Of a stretch of 64,000 bases of DNA, positions 45,740 to 57,410 are shown piece after piece (the stretch's first letter is position 1; each line of letters begins with the position of its first letter). Both the position numbers and the translations under genes were made by a program. Below the pieces are notes generated by a model. That model was not told the DNA's origin, did not search any database, and was given only the letters and a program-made list of their open reading frames with translations. The stretch comes from Priapulus caudatus (taxonomy: Eukaryota > Priapulida > Priapulimorpha > Priapulimorphida > Priapulidae), in assembly GCF_000485595.1 (NCBI RefSeq), contig NW_014577667.1, positions 83,546 to 147,545 on the forward strand, in the 5' to 3' direction.

Positions 45740-47500
45740 TCCTTCGCTGATAATATTGATAATACCCTGCATTTTGTTTTTTGTATTCAGTATTTTGCGC
45801 CTCACTTGGGAACACTTGGGGAAATAATAAAATGTACATTTCAAAATCAGAAGCCTATCAATAATTTGATGTTTTATTTTAAATGCGCTTGCAGTCCTTG
45901 CTTGCAACCACGCGAAGTTATTGCTCGTTTAATTGCGCGCTCATCTCTCATGCCCAGGCCATAGAGGTCCGCTGTCAGAAACATCGTAATGCCAATTTTA
46001 ATGCTAAGGCAATGCTTACGACTGATGCTAATGTCACGAGAATAGCGCTGACAGAAACAGCAATTTGCGATGCGCAGTTACGAGAAAACTTACGATAACA
46101 GGGGCCTGTGGTCAGAAACTAAATTAGTCTTGCCACTATGATTCGTTAACCGTTGACAGAAATATCGTAAAGTTACGAGAATGAAAAACCATTTTGTAAC
46201 TTTAAAACCAAAATTAAAAGAGCGCAATTACACATGGAAGTGCTTTTATAGTGATATTATATTCATATTTTTATCTTGATTAGTAAAACCGTTATTATCG
46301 TTGGTATAAAGCAACTAGAGTTCACGGAGAAAAATTTTATTACAATGAATTTATTGATTGAAATATAATAAGTTCATATTTTAATATTGAAATTTAATAA
46401 GTCACGCATTATGAATAATCTAACATGAACTAAATAAATTGTGTCAAATGCATGGAAAAAAAAGAACATGTTAAGTGTTATTTGTTTGATACGTCGATTA
46501 GATTTCTTGTTAATTACGCGAGCATACGAATTTCTAAAGATAGAATTCGGTAGAATGTACAGGCATTTTGCAGGAGATTTCATTCAGATTCTCAGTCTGA
46601 CATCCGAAAACGGCCCCACAAACACATTTTCTCTTACAATTATACAAAAAAGTATTCCTATTGTTTTGACAAATAAACCCCCTCACGAAAGTTTTAACCC
46701 AACTCCGAAAATTATCCACCATACTCACCTCGTCTCACTTTGCTCCGCCTCCCACTACCATTACCTTCTATAACGTATAGATTTCCTACCGCCGTTCCAT
46801 TACGCTGAAGAATTTTGTTCGTGTGACGAAAATATCCGGCGAATTTTGCTAGGGCAGGTATTGTGAATGTTATATGCGCCTTCGGTTGCGTCTGGCTATT
46901 CACGAGGAAACGAACTCGGAAGTCTCGTGAGACATGGGCAGCGACATTTTATATCGCGCGCAATTGGTAATCACTGCTCTGAATAATAGAGCTGTCAGTA
47001 ATTGAGCTGCTCAGTAAGTACTTTGAGCTGTCAGTAACTTACGGCAGACGCATAGATGTCGCATGAAATGTCTGTCGTTAAATACTGGCTGATTTTCTGC
47101 AACTGGTTGGAACTCGCTGCGACGAACGCGTCGCAGGCACAGTTCGACCTCCTGAGATTGCTATAGCGACGGGTCTGCGACGCTCAGCGACTGAAAAAAG
47201 CCGCGCCTTAACAATACGGGACCTAATTGCCGAAAATACATGCTGAAATTCGTTTTGGCTTTGAGTCAATTTCGTGTGTCAATAATTCGCCTTTTGATAC
47301 ATTCAGGCCGTTCTCGATGTGAATGAATTCCGTCTGAACCTGTCACTGTTGATGGGCAGTTTCAATTTGCTTAGTTTTGCGACTAAAACATCTGTGTGTT
47401 CTCTGATAGGCGACCCCGTCATTCGAAAACTTGTTATAGCATCTCGCAGCTGCGCGGGTGGCGTTAGCGGAGCTGTACATCCATAGCGGTTTAAAGTCGT
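45740..47500. other. No recognisable feature
   Basis: TTACGA and CGTAA motifs are frequent at 45960-46180, but no gene or repeat can be supported. Confidence 0.5.
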
Positions 47501-48095
47501 GTGAATTTAACGAGCCGCGCGGCGCTGACAATTAGAGAGACGAGAAGAACGGCGAGCGAAAAGTATTTTCCTACTTTCTACGCGGCGCGTGTATAACGCA
47601 GCTGAGTTTGCTAGCGGCGTGGCGCTGCAGAAATACGACTGGCGGTGGTGGCGCCATATGGTGTGCACGCGGAGAACTATGGAAACTTGCTGTGTCGCGC
47701 GGTCGATTATTGCTGCTGTTGCTGCTGTTGTTGTTGTTGTTGTTACTGCTGCTGCTGCTATTGGTGGCATCGCGGCGAGCGCTGTTAACGTTACTGCGAT
47801 CATGCAAGCGATTCTAATGCTCGTTTCGGCAATGTGCGGCCTCTCTTGTAAACACCGTCGCACAACCGAGCATCGCGGCATGCCGGCCGTAGCACCACGG
47901 TCATCGTCCCCGCCGCGTCCCCTCCCTCCCTGCCGACCACTCTTTGTGATTTCAGTTGAATAAGAAATTCCATTAGTGGCCTCGCGGGGCACGACTTCAG
48001 TCCAGATTTCCCTCGTGTGCGGAGCGATCCGGTGCTACACGCCGGTGCACTCCGGTCCACTCACTCGCCATCCGTTGCTCTCGCGATCTCGCAAC
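47500..48095 (+). promoter_or_regulatory. GC- and CpG-rich block with GCTGTT trinucleotide repeats
   Basis: GCGGCGCG-type sequence, then a TGTTGCTGC-rich array (47710-47770). Poly-Leu, Val/Ala and Asn/Ser frames through the array are artefacts. The block could be a promoter island, but no splice-linked coding frame is visible. Confidence 0.35.
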
Positions 48096-48254
48096 GAGTG
48101 CTGCAGCTGGTTAAAGGAATAATAGGTCCATTGATTATGCAATGTTGACGAATGCTAGAGTAACTGGCACCTTGTGTAGTTAATAAGTAGGGCCTACATT
48201 ACCTTATAGCCAAACGCGTATTAGTTTGTCCAATATCACTGCTGGTTACATTAC

Positions 48255-48535
48255 AAACTAGAGCACTCGGAAAGCGCAGACCTCCGCCAAGGCAGCTCTG
48301 TGAAAAATGTTATTAATTAATTAATTAATTAAATAATTAATTGCATCCGGATCACCACCAAAATGTAATCAATTCTAAGTTAGCCCATTTCTGACCTATA
48401 CTGAAATTTTTATGACAATCCGTCCATAACTTTTTTAGTTAGGCTGTACACAAAGAAACAAACGCACAAACCCACAAACCAACAAACGCCGGTGAAAACA
48501 TAACCTTCTGCCAACCCCTTGGCGGAGGTAACAAG
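48255..48535 (+). mobile_element. Possible RTE-type retroposon 3' region
   Basis: It runs from AGACCTCCGCCAAGGCAGCT, through an AATT array and ATCCGGATCACCACCAAAAT and TGACAATCCGTCCATAACTT, to CCTTGGCGGAGGTAAC. This order, with the CTCCGCCAAGG/CCTTGGCGGAG inverted pair, resembles 3' regions of RTE-clade elements in many animals. Identification is from memory. Confidence 0.5.
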
Positions 48536-48816
48536 ACCTGAAATCGGTTGTTGATATGTATCAACGTATCATTTACGTGCCGTAAATGTCATCCAGGAGT
48601 CAAGCGATTACGTAAACATTTGTGCGGCCCGTATGTTTTGGACGCCAGATGAAATGGAGGTGTCAGCGGTGTAACCACGGCCACGGACTAAACATGGAAA
48701 TAGAGTAAAACACACGTACTAATCACGGACGCACGTGGACAGCCCTGACAAAAAGTTCCTTATCACGATCGTCCATGTTTACGAAATCACTGATGATAGC
48801 ATTGCGTACGGGAAAT

Positions 48817-49060
48817 GCTATCCCCCGGCCGTGGAGGGACAGTACCGCAATGTGGCAGCACTAGTGTTAGGATTAGGGTTAGGGTTAGGGTTAGTGTTAG
48901 TGTTAGGGTTAGGGTTAGTGTTAGTGTTAGGGTTAGGGTTAGGGATATAAGGCCATGTCTAGTACGGAAGTATGACTGTGGAATCTTTCTGTGGAAGATT
49001 TGGACTTTGAAGTATACGTCAACAGTATCACGTGACTGTCCCTCTACGCACGGGGATAGC
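48817..49060. mobile_element. Foldback with TTAGGG-like core (family F3)
   Basis: Arms TGCTATCCCC...GGAGGGACAGT (48817-48842) and its inverse (49033-49060) surround a core of about fourteen TTAGGG/TTAGTG units (48867-48950). Nested inside the TTAA-flanked element. The arms differ from both M1 and F2. Confidence 0.65.
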
Positions 49061-49329
49061 AACACCTATTGCGTACGGCCGAGCACGCGTGCGAAAATGT
49101 CCGGTGCACTATAAATCTGTATCACATCCGCTTCGCCCGGCAGCGGTTTGAAACTGTAAACAACTGATATTTGGACTGCGGATTTCAATTAGACATTTCT
49201 TAGTAACCAGGCTATAAGGTAATGTACTTATTAACTACACAAGGTGCCAGTTACTCTAGCATTCGTTAACATTGCATAATCAATGGACCTATTATTCCTT
49301 TAACGATTGACCGACTGGCTAGGGACAGG

Positions 49330-49580
49330 GGTTATTGCATGCGTGAGTGAGCAGTGAAGGAGTGAGAATGAATAAAGGAAAGTGCAAGATAGAAGTTGAG
49401 ATGCAATAAACACGAGAGAAAGAGAAAGAGGAAAACGGGAGGAGGGAGAGTGGGGCGGAGAGAGGGCGAGAGGGAGGAAATGAGCGGGAGCGAAAAATAA
49501 GAATGGAAAAGAAGGAAAGGGAGGGGTGAAGCGGAGGAGAGAGGAGGAAAAGGAATGAGAAAGCGAGAGGAAGAGACAAA
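49330..49580 (+). repeat. Polypurine (GA-rich) tract
   Basis: Nearly all G and A on the plus strand. Minus-strand Ser/Leu/Pro-rich frames up to 181 codons are artefacts, as at 7600-8690. Confidence 0.85.
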
Positions 49581-49954
49581 TCGATTGAACAAGAGATGAG
49601 AGAGTGAAAGGGAGTGCCATACACACACGCACGCATAGGGAATGAAAAGGGGAGGGGAGAGGAGGAGATCTTGTCAAAGTGGGCTAGTGAATTGCGAGCG
49701 AGTGTATATGTCCCGGTCTGATGCAGGTAGTAGAAACGGGCGAATGGTAGTGAGTTTTTGCGTATACAAGCGCTCATTCGGTTTTGACAAAGAATGAGAA
49801 TGTAATTAAAGCGAGAATTCGTCGAAATTCTCTCCGCCTGACTGATCAATACGTTCGTGCACAAATGTCAGAACTATGTGCTGTATATTTATTTTGCAAT
49901 CAATACGGCCGGTGGCGGGGAAAGAAACGACAAAGACTGCTCTTGTATTGTTGT

Positions 49955-49989
<35 letters not shown>

Positions 49990-50020
49990 ATGCTGCTATT
50001 GCTGTTGCCGCTACTGCAGC
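49955..50020 (+). repeat. CTG trinucleotide microsatellite
   Basis: About ten CTG units with interruptions. Confidence 0.9.
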
Positions 50021-50277
50021 GATCTGCAGACTTGGAAGCATTACAAACTTGACTCTGTCCTTCGAAAATATTGATATAATATAGGTTTTCGTTGGTGGCC
50101 GGGCCGATTTGTGACGAGTGAACAACAAATATTTACATTGGTTAACCTGTTAGTCGACACAGGTTGCACGGAAGAAAAATAACTGCAGTTATGCACAGTA
50201 ATTATTTTTCCGCGATAGAACAAACTGATCAAGACTGCTTATGCCGCATGAAAAATAAAACCTGGCCATGCATGCAC

Positions 50278-50278
50278 G

Positions 50279-50311
<33 letters not shown>

Positions 50312-50430
50312 AATGTAAAAAAATAGGAAAAAAATGTTAAAATGTTAATATGCCAGCTTTCGAGAAGTATATAATATCTCTTTGTCATTATTGTCAATAA
50401 TTTCTCATTATTCCTCCCTGATATATATAT
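50278..50430 (-). repeat. TA run and possible Penelope-like fragment
   Basis: A TA run (50278-50305). On the minus strand, TTCTCGAAAGCTGGCATATT recalls CTCGAAAGCTCGG in the 20.2 kb hairpin, after a GAGATAT...CTTCTC stem. This may be a decayed relative of that motif. Confidence 0.3.
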
Positions 50431-51560
50431 CCTAATAAATGTTATCGCATGTTATCGCAAAATATATTTGCATCATAAAACGGATAGCTTTTTAGCATGC
50501 TTTTACAGCCTGCTCTTTTGCATAATTTTGAATATTCTGTTTCGGGTCTGAATTCGAGTTAAAATATCGCGAGATGAGGCAATCCAAAATTATACTATTA
50601 AATGATGTGAATACATCAGAGCGTGTAATTGAGCATCTTGAGTAGAAAAATCTTTCTTGTCAGACCATAATGGTATAGTAGGCTACGCAGTGTATAATAT
50701 ATATACAGTTCATGGAAATGTAATGACTAGTTCATGTCAGCCATACAGCACACCCACCACATCCCCATTTACGCCATCTACTAGCGTCTGTGAACTCTAT
50801 TGCTTTATAAGGTCGTTTACTCCTCTGCCAATATGAAATGAGCTCCCAGCTGCAATTGCTGAACTTGGTAGCTTGAAAGTGTATATATATATATATATAT
50901 ATACATACACGTACTGCACATATATATGCACTGAAGTTACTTTGTGTGTAATTGTGCTACACTGAACACCATCGCGATAAGTAAATGCATTGTTAATTTC
51001 CATCCATCATCTCTCTTTCTCTCGCAGTCTCTCACTATCCTGTCTCGTTCCCTCCCTTCCTCTGTTCCAACCTCCTTCCATCTAAATCTCATTATTTCCT
51101 ATCTCGAATTTAATTTGTTGCACTAATCCCAAATTCTTTAAATGAAGACCACAACAGCAACAATGACTCAGACCCTTATATTTGTTTCTAATAGTCAATG
51201 TATATAATATATATGCTCACGCAGTCGAACCTTTCTTCTTTATTTAAAAGCTAGGCGGTGGCAGGGAAATTCCCGAGGGATCTAGGTGCCCTTGATGTTG
51301 GTAACTTCTGAAGATGATTTAAGGATACTGTTGGGTTTGGTAGGGAGGTGATTTTCGGTCGAAATTTCAATGCCCACTTTATTTGATAGATCGCACCCAT
51401 AGTCCGGCAGAAAAGATGGCTTTTTTGCTTGAACCTTGCAATTGGGTATATAGTTTTTTTTTATTGCTCTAAAAGTTTGCTTTCATAGTCTACTTCAATG
51501 ATCCACCAACTGTCACTCTGGCAGTGGTGGGGAATTTACTCTACACACTTTTTATTTAAT
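50431..51560. other. No recognisable feature
   Basis: Another TA run at 50880-50905; otherwise nothing supportable. Confidence 0.5.
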
Positions 51561-51561
51561 A

Positions 51562-52105
51562 CTAGCTGCGGGTACCCGCTGCGCTGCAAAATCGTGCTAC
51601 TAATTCATACTACTAATAATCGGACACAATAGGAATATTGGTAAAAATGGAGAATAACATTGCACACAAAATCAATATTTACAAATCAGTCTAATAAGAC
51701 AATAAGCATGGTAAAAAACCTGTTACGTATGACATTTATATCACAGCACAACCCAACTTAGAACCCCTGGAACATAATAGTAATATATGGTGTAAATGAC
51801 AAAAAGTTATTATAACAGCATGTACGAATGGGTTGCACTTTTCATTTCAAAGCCTCTTGATAAACAATGTTTTTCGTCTTATTCTCTGGTGCAAATATGT
51901 GGAGATTCCTGGCGTCTCCAACTGTTGAGCTCCCCACGTACAGCTGTCCGTGGGAGAAGCAGGACTGTCCGAGGTGCAGACCGACGACAGACAGCGTCTG
52001 ACCTTGAGCTTTGTTGATGCTCATGGCGAAGTTTAGTTTGATGGGGAATTGTATTATTTGTGAGGACTTTAAAGGTGACATGGATGTACTGGGAGGCCAT
52101 CCCCA
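51562..52105 (-). mobile_element. Helitron 3' part with helicase tail
   Basis: On the minus strand the helicase C-terminus is followed by about 280 bp and then a GCGGGTACCCGC palindrome and terminal CTAG (51562-51565), with host T next. This matches the hairpin-CTRR-T end of Helitrons. The element is cut off near 52105, where unrelated sequence of opposite coding sense begins. Its upstream helicase and Rep parts are missing. Confidence 0.8.
51842..52105 (-). pseudogene. Helitron Pif1-like helicase, C-terminal fragment
   Basis: The last about 85 residues of a Helitron helicase. QFPIKLNFAMSINKAQGQTL (residues 23-42) is helicase motif V, and SHGQLYVGSSTVGDARNLHI (55-74) is motif VI. In motif VI the usual Arg of the SRV triplet is Thr here (STV), which would be expected to abolish ATP hydrolysis. 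The end IFAPENKTKNIVYQEALK is typical of the family C-terminus. Upstream motifs are absent because the element is truncated. The first residues from the ATG at 52117 may already belong to the adjoining sequence. Confidence 0.85.
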
Positions 52106-53021
52106 CACGTTAGTCATTACTGGCCAAGATGAAGTGCCTGTAGAGATTTCTCCATACGGCTTAGTAATTCAGAGAACAGACCTCAAGACAGACCATGAAG
52201 AAGCAAACACAATCGTCACAGCACAGGCGATATATGCAGCACAAGAAGAGAAGAAGAAAGTCATTGTTGAGGCACATGACACAGATGTGTACGTTCTGTT
52301 GCTGTACCATTACCTCGATAGAGGGCTTAACATCCCTATGATAATGCAGTCACCAAGGAAAGGCAGAGCTGTTGTGGATATTAGTGCTACAGTGATAAAG
52401 CTTTCCAGTATCATTCCCGACATGTTACCAGCCCATGCCCTGACAGGTTGCGACACTGTTCCCATGTGCCACGGGATCGGAAAGGGCAAGATGTTGAAAA
52501 CTCTTCGAGGAGGGAAATGCAGCTTGAGCCTCCTTGGGAATCAGACTGATGACTTTGATGATGTGTTGCTCCAGTCCACAGCTTTTGTCTCAGCATGCTA
52601 CAACATGCATGATGCAACATCCATGACTGAGTCAAGAATTCAAGCTTGGAAAACAAAGACAGGTAGAAAAGGAGCAACAGGTACACCGAAGCTGTGCACT
52701 CTGCCACCCACCAATGAAGCATTCAAAGAAAATGTCAAAAGAGCACACTATCAGTGCTGCATCTGGAGACATGTCCTACAAGAGCATCCAGACCTTGATC
52801 CCACGGAATATGGCTGGGTAAGGGATGAGGAAACTAAGTCCCTACAGCCTGTCACTCTCACTGTTACGACTTCCCCAGCACCAGATTACATACTCAAGCT
52901 CATCAAGTGTTCTTGTTCTTCGGAGAGTCCATGCAAGTCCAAGGGCTGTGGTTGTAACATTGGTAGACTGGCGTGTACAATGGTTTGCAATTGTCAGCTA
53001 GGGCAGTGCTGCATGTTGTAA
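52011..53021 (+). pseudogene. Truncated PIN-like nuclease and CXC-domain protein
   Basis: 336 codons, of which the first about 30 are antisense to the Helitron helicase and not native. Then HEEANTIVTAQAIY (62-75), HDTDVYVLLLYHYLD (89-103) and LPAHALTGCDTVPMCHG (139-155) place Glu63/64, Asp90/92 and Asp148 as in PIN/FEN-type metal-dependent nucleases (inferred fold). A C-terminal cysteine cluster (300-334: CSCSSESPCKSKGCGC, CNC) resembles the CXC domain of tesmin/TSO1 DNA-binding proteins. I recall multi-copy uncharacterised proteins of this layout in marine invertebrates. The N-terminus is lost. Near 53003-53010 a small insertion shifts the frame, so the native acidic tail lies in another frame, ending at 53088. 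Confidence 0.65.
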
Positions 53022-53088
53022 TGAACAAACTAGAGTCGTCCAACACGAAGCCTTTGATGACGAGGAAGAGGAGGAGGAGGACGATTAA
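53022..53088 (+). pseudogene. Out-of-frame acidic tail of the PIN/CXC protein
   Basis: In the +1-shifted frame ACCNEQTRVVQHEAFDDEEE is read, then more Glu/Asp and TAA at 53086-53088. A CCN followed by an acidic tail directly continues the cysteine cluster. The repeated TGCTGCA at about 53007-53013 looks like the insertion that broke the frame. Confidence 0.6.
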
Positions 53089-54070
53089 AGCCAATTGATG
53101 ACCCACCTATAAAACTCATTTTCGTGGATTTTGCGTGTTTAACATAAGGAAAGGTTTAACGGTAAACCAATTTTCATGCCTAATCACAGACGTTTATGCT
53201 TGTATTAGTCTATAACTATTTCAAAATGTCAAATGCATCTTGAAATGATGGTATAATATAATTTTTACATGCATTGGCATCTCATTATTGGACACTAGGC
53301 TTTATTTAATCCAAATTCAATTGTTTATGATGCGGTTTTAGATAAATCTACATTAAATAAAATTCCCCACAACTGAGCAACTGCCAGTTGTTAGAAATGC
53401 CTTGTTTGGTGCAAGAACATGAGAAAACGAACGTAAGAAAAACTATATACCTCCATGCAAACCATATGCCCTATTCTGCCGGACTACCATGGGCAGCTCC
53501 AAATCTCCGGATTAGTCAATTCTTAACGTTCAATCATGGGAAATTTAGAAAAGTGCTAATATCTCCATTGTTAGAAATGCTGAAGTTGCTGATTTTTCAA
53601 ACGCTATTTCTCGAAACTCACAACTCCGATTCCAAAAATGTTTGTTACGTTTCAATGCTAACATATCAAAGGAAAAAAGGGTCCCTGGAATTTTTTTTAA
53701 ATATATTTGATAAGTTATGGCTCTTTGTTTACCAAATTGTTGCGTTTTGAAAATCGCTACAAATTTTCGTACATCTTTTCAACTTATTTCCTAAATCAAA
53801 GCATTTAAAAAAAATTCCAAGGAAACTTTTTTAGTTCATATTATGAACAACCTATGGTTAAAAGTTTAGGTCCCAACTCTGCTGTTTCTGAGAAATAACA
53901 AAAACAACATTTTTTTTTGTATAAATTCACAATTTTTGCCGCCACTTAATGAGTGATGAATTAAAAAAAAAATTCCATCGAGAGCGTAGTGAGACATCTC
54001 TCTTATGTAATGGATATGAGTTTGATTGAATTTGATGAGCAGAATTATGTTGCAATGCCCTTTACAGTCT
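53089..54070. other. No recognisable feature
   Basis: AT-rich 3' flank of the PIN/CXC gene. TTGTTAGAAATGC occurs twice (53389 and 53569), suggesting an internal duplication. Confidence 0.5.
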
Positions 54071-54074
54071 TAAC

Positions 54075-54165
54075 CTTTTACCGGACCGGTAAGCGGACCG
54101 GACCGGTAACCTTTTACCGGACCGGTCTTAACCTTTTAGTCGGACCGGTTACCCGTCCGTAACCT
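54075..54165 (+). repeat. ACCGGACCGGT cluster
   Basis: Four to five CTTTTACCGGACCGGT-type units, some as near-palindromes, separated by TTAACCTT. Confidence 0.85.
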
Positions 54166-54169
54166 TAAC

Positions 54170-55980
54170 AGCAAATCGGTCTTCAAACCAGCATAATGGA
54201 CAGGCAAACATTTGGCTGTATGTTCAAGAACCCCTAATTCTGCTTGCATATCTTCATTTTCGAGTAGCTATGCCAGTTTAAATGGGTTCCTCGTAAACTG
54301 GATGTTGTGTAACAAAGAAGTGCAGCTCGCCGTAACGCGCATGCATGTGGGCAGGGCTGCTGCTGTCGTTCGCGTAGCATTAGTATGCATCCCGTATCGC
54401 CTTCCAGTTCTCTCGATTCAGAATTTTGAAATTCTGGTGAAATATGTGATAGTTAATGTTTAGTTTTCTTGTGTCACAGAGGTTTGGACATATGCTGCTA
54501 TTGAGTGCTGGAGTGCATGAGCCGAAGCTCCTATACGCAATATGTTAGCATCACGTTCCAATTGTTGTCAGCAGAACGGCTGGGATTGACTTGTAAATGA
54601 GACATGTAAATGAGTAAATGTTCCCGGCAAAGATCATTAGATGGTAAGATGGGTGTGACACTTGACTTTTAACGAATAATGGACTCGTGAATTTCGGACG
54701 AGCTCGGCCTAGTGGTGCGAGCAATAAGAGTGGCTTCATGAAAGGTTACTACAGTGACCGGCGCCAGCAGAAACTCTCAAGTACCCGACTTTTGCGTTGT
54801 ATTAGAGGGAGCGAGCGAGCAAGCTCCGAGTCACGTTTGTTCATCTTTCCCTGTATTTCGTCTGACAGCGTATGCTGAATATTTAGTTTGCGTGTATGGT
54901 TGTGTGCCGGAGGGAAGGCTATAATGCTGTAATAGAGGAATTGGCCGTATACCATGGGTGAAATAGACGAGTAAAATGTCTATAGCTGCGCATGACTATA
55001 TACAAGTACTATATACTAGTGGCACTGTACTATTTCGTGTGCGAGTGTTCCCAAAATTTCTAAATTCTTTTATGCATGGTTAGGTGTAACTAACTCCCTT
55101 ATCTAGTAATTTAAGTTTTACGATCACTCTCAACATTAGGTCGGAAGTACACTGACAACAAAAATGATTTATCAGGTCGAATTTATTTAGTAATTGCATG
55201 ATCCGGCTAGCCTATAAAATCCAATGTGAAAAATGCGCCTCAACACGGTGCAACAATTTCCTTGGTCGGTGAGATTTTGGAGTGTCAGTTGGGTGACAAG
55301 TCAGGCGATGAATCATTTAATTGTGGCTTAAATGACCGCGTAATGACCGTGTGTAGCTTTCGAACGGTCGTGCCTGGGAGGCAATTAAACACGCATATGG
55401 TGACACCTCGTGGCTGTAAGAGTAAGCCCTCGTTGCGAATGCAAGGATTTTTCTGGAGGCTCCGCATATAGTTTTGTGCCGCGTGTGAGCGGTTCAATTT
55501 CGGCCGTACTTCATGCATTAAACTATTCGCTTGTTCGAGCGGGCGTACTTTGCATTCACTCCAACCAAAGAGCTTAATGTTTTTCGTTTCGAGATTATAG
55601 CGAATACTATTTCAGGAAATTGAAAATTTTATTTCAAACAGAGATATTTCGTTTAAATTTATATCAAACTTTTCCCATGAGTTTGTGTTACATTTTTGTT
55701 AATATATCCACATATATGATCTCGTTGGGTGATATTTTTCTAGGATAGACAAGTGTACCTTGCTGAACAATCACGGATTATCCCATTCTGGTTAGTCAAC
55801 CTTGCCTACTAAAATCTTAATGATTTCTTAAACAAGATGACTGCCTAAAATTTCGAACATCTGTCACACATAACTGAGTCCGGTTTCAAAAGCTAACAAC
55901 CAGATCCTTGTTATTGCGTGTGCCGTGCTGCGTTATACTATTACTGCCAAAGTCATTCACTTTGATCGCGGTTGCGGCAC
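54170..55980. other. No recognisable feature
   Basis: No frame with a recognised domain and no known repeat. Confidence 0.5.
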
Positions 55981-56040
55981 CAGATCTATCGGGCTAGCTT
56001 TCATTTCTCTCTTTCTCTCTCTCACTCTCTTTCTCTCTTT

Positions 56041-56088
<48 letters not shown>

Positions 56089-56098
56089 NNNNNNNNNN
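56041..56098 (+). repeat. CA/TA run with assembly gap
   Basis: The TA run ends in 10 Ns (56089-56098). The true length is unknown. Confidence 0.95.
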
Positions 56099-56290
56099 CC
56101 AGGTGGGAAAACGGCCTGTGACGTCAGGCTAGGTTCTCCCCGCGTTGCGCCGCACACAAAGCCTGCATCGCAGCATCAGTGCATGAGCACAAAGCTATCC
56201 TCGGCTGTAACTTATATTGGGCATAAACATCCAACTGCCATATTAATCATCATGAGCATGATATATATATATATACATATATGCATTGTA
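56099..56290 (+). repeat. Duplicated segment, copy 1
   Basis: Matches 58191-58366 from GGCGGGAAAACGG to ATATATATACATATATGCAT. It starts at the gap, while copy 2 ends at a single N, so one copy may be an assembly duplicate. Confidence 0.85.
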
Positions 56291-57410
56291 GACTTTACTA
56301 CCGGATTAAACCACATTAATACTCAGACAATAAAATCGGTTCCAACCATATTCATATGCTGCTTTACTCAGCTCATGCCAATCTGCTCACAGTGTATACG
56401 CAATACGTTTTTGTTCTACTTTCTGTTTGTTCGTGGACCGCGGTTAGTTTACGTTACAGCTGACCTCAGGGTTAAACACTACATGCATATATTGATTATT
56501 ATACTCGTACTGTATACACTGAGTTTCTTACGATACAAGTACTAAATGCACATTATACGTGAAATAACATTATTACTATTATCAAGTGCATAAATTGTAC
56601 GTATTAAGTCCTGTTATAATTTCCACTACGCTAAAACATTTACTATTGACTATTGTCAGCTTTGCTTTTCTTTAGTCAGGCCTACTGTAGTACTGAGGCT
56701 ACTCTCTTTAGAAAATTAGTCAGTACTGTAGAATGGGAAATCTGACGGTTGCATAATCTGTTGGAAAAAAACTTAATTGGCTAGGCCTATTTAGCTTGTA
56801 CCGAAAGCAAAAACATTTCATTATGTACACCTAGTACCTACAATGAAATACTGAGCTAAACTCACCATTCAGCGACACTTCCATTCAGCAGTCTTCCTTC
56901 TGCTGGTTCGACGTTGCCTTGAACATTGGCAACGAACTTTAACAAGGCATCGCACGTTGCCTTGGCACGGTTGCCTTAAACGATGCCTGGGTAATCGTAG
57001 CTCCAATAAACGGTATTGCTAGGGTTAGAATATCCATTCCGTCCGTTGTATAGACAATTCGTCGCACAGCCTGGTCGGGCTAGGGTAATCGTTGGCCAAC
57101 GGTTCAAACATGCATGTACGCAGCTGAATACAACTATCTTCAACATGTTCAACTTCATTGTCTATGTCTACTTCATTTTCATCTTTATCAATGCTGATTG
57201 ACTCATGACTGCTCATCCGTATCGTACGAAACTGATATTAGTCTAGAGACGACTCTGAATCGGTGTTCACATTGTACATTGTACAGGCTCCATTGTACAC
57301 GCTTGGCAACAGGTAAACAAGCGAGAGTGCCTGGTCTGACGTCACACTACGTCACGCGCCAAAGTAGGTGGCGCTTTTGCGTTCCCGCCAATTCTTAACA
57401 ACAATGTTTC
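56291..57410. other. No recognisable feature
   Basis: TTGCCTTG motifs near 56910-56975; no gene supported. Confidence 0.5.

Larger units (their letters stand above)
48110..49304. mobile_element. TTAA-flanked DNA transposon remnant with about 95 bp TIRs
   Basis: TTAA at 48111-48114 is followed by AGGAATAATAGGTCCATTGA. The right end is the inverse followed by TTAA (49300-49303). The arms (48115-48211 and 49207-49299) are nearly identical apart from a 7 bp indel. The interior holds an RTE-like 3' end (48255-48535) and a telomere-core foldback (48817-49060). TTAA targeting suggests a piggyBac-type source; no transposase remains. Confidence 0.8.

Noticed and set aside
47589-47963. 124-codon frame with an apparent transmembrane segment
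   Set aside because: The hydrophobic stretch is a GCTGTT repeat read as Ala/Val; the other frame gives poly-Leu.
49319-49864. 181-codon minus-strand frame
   Set aside because: Most of it is a polypurine tract translated on the opposite strand.
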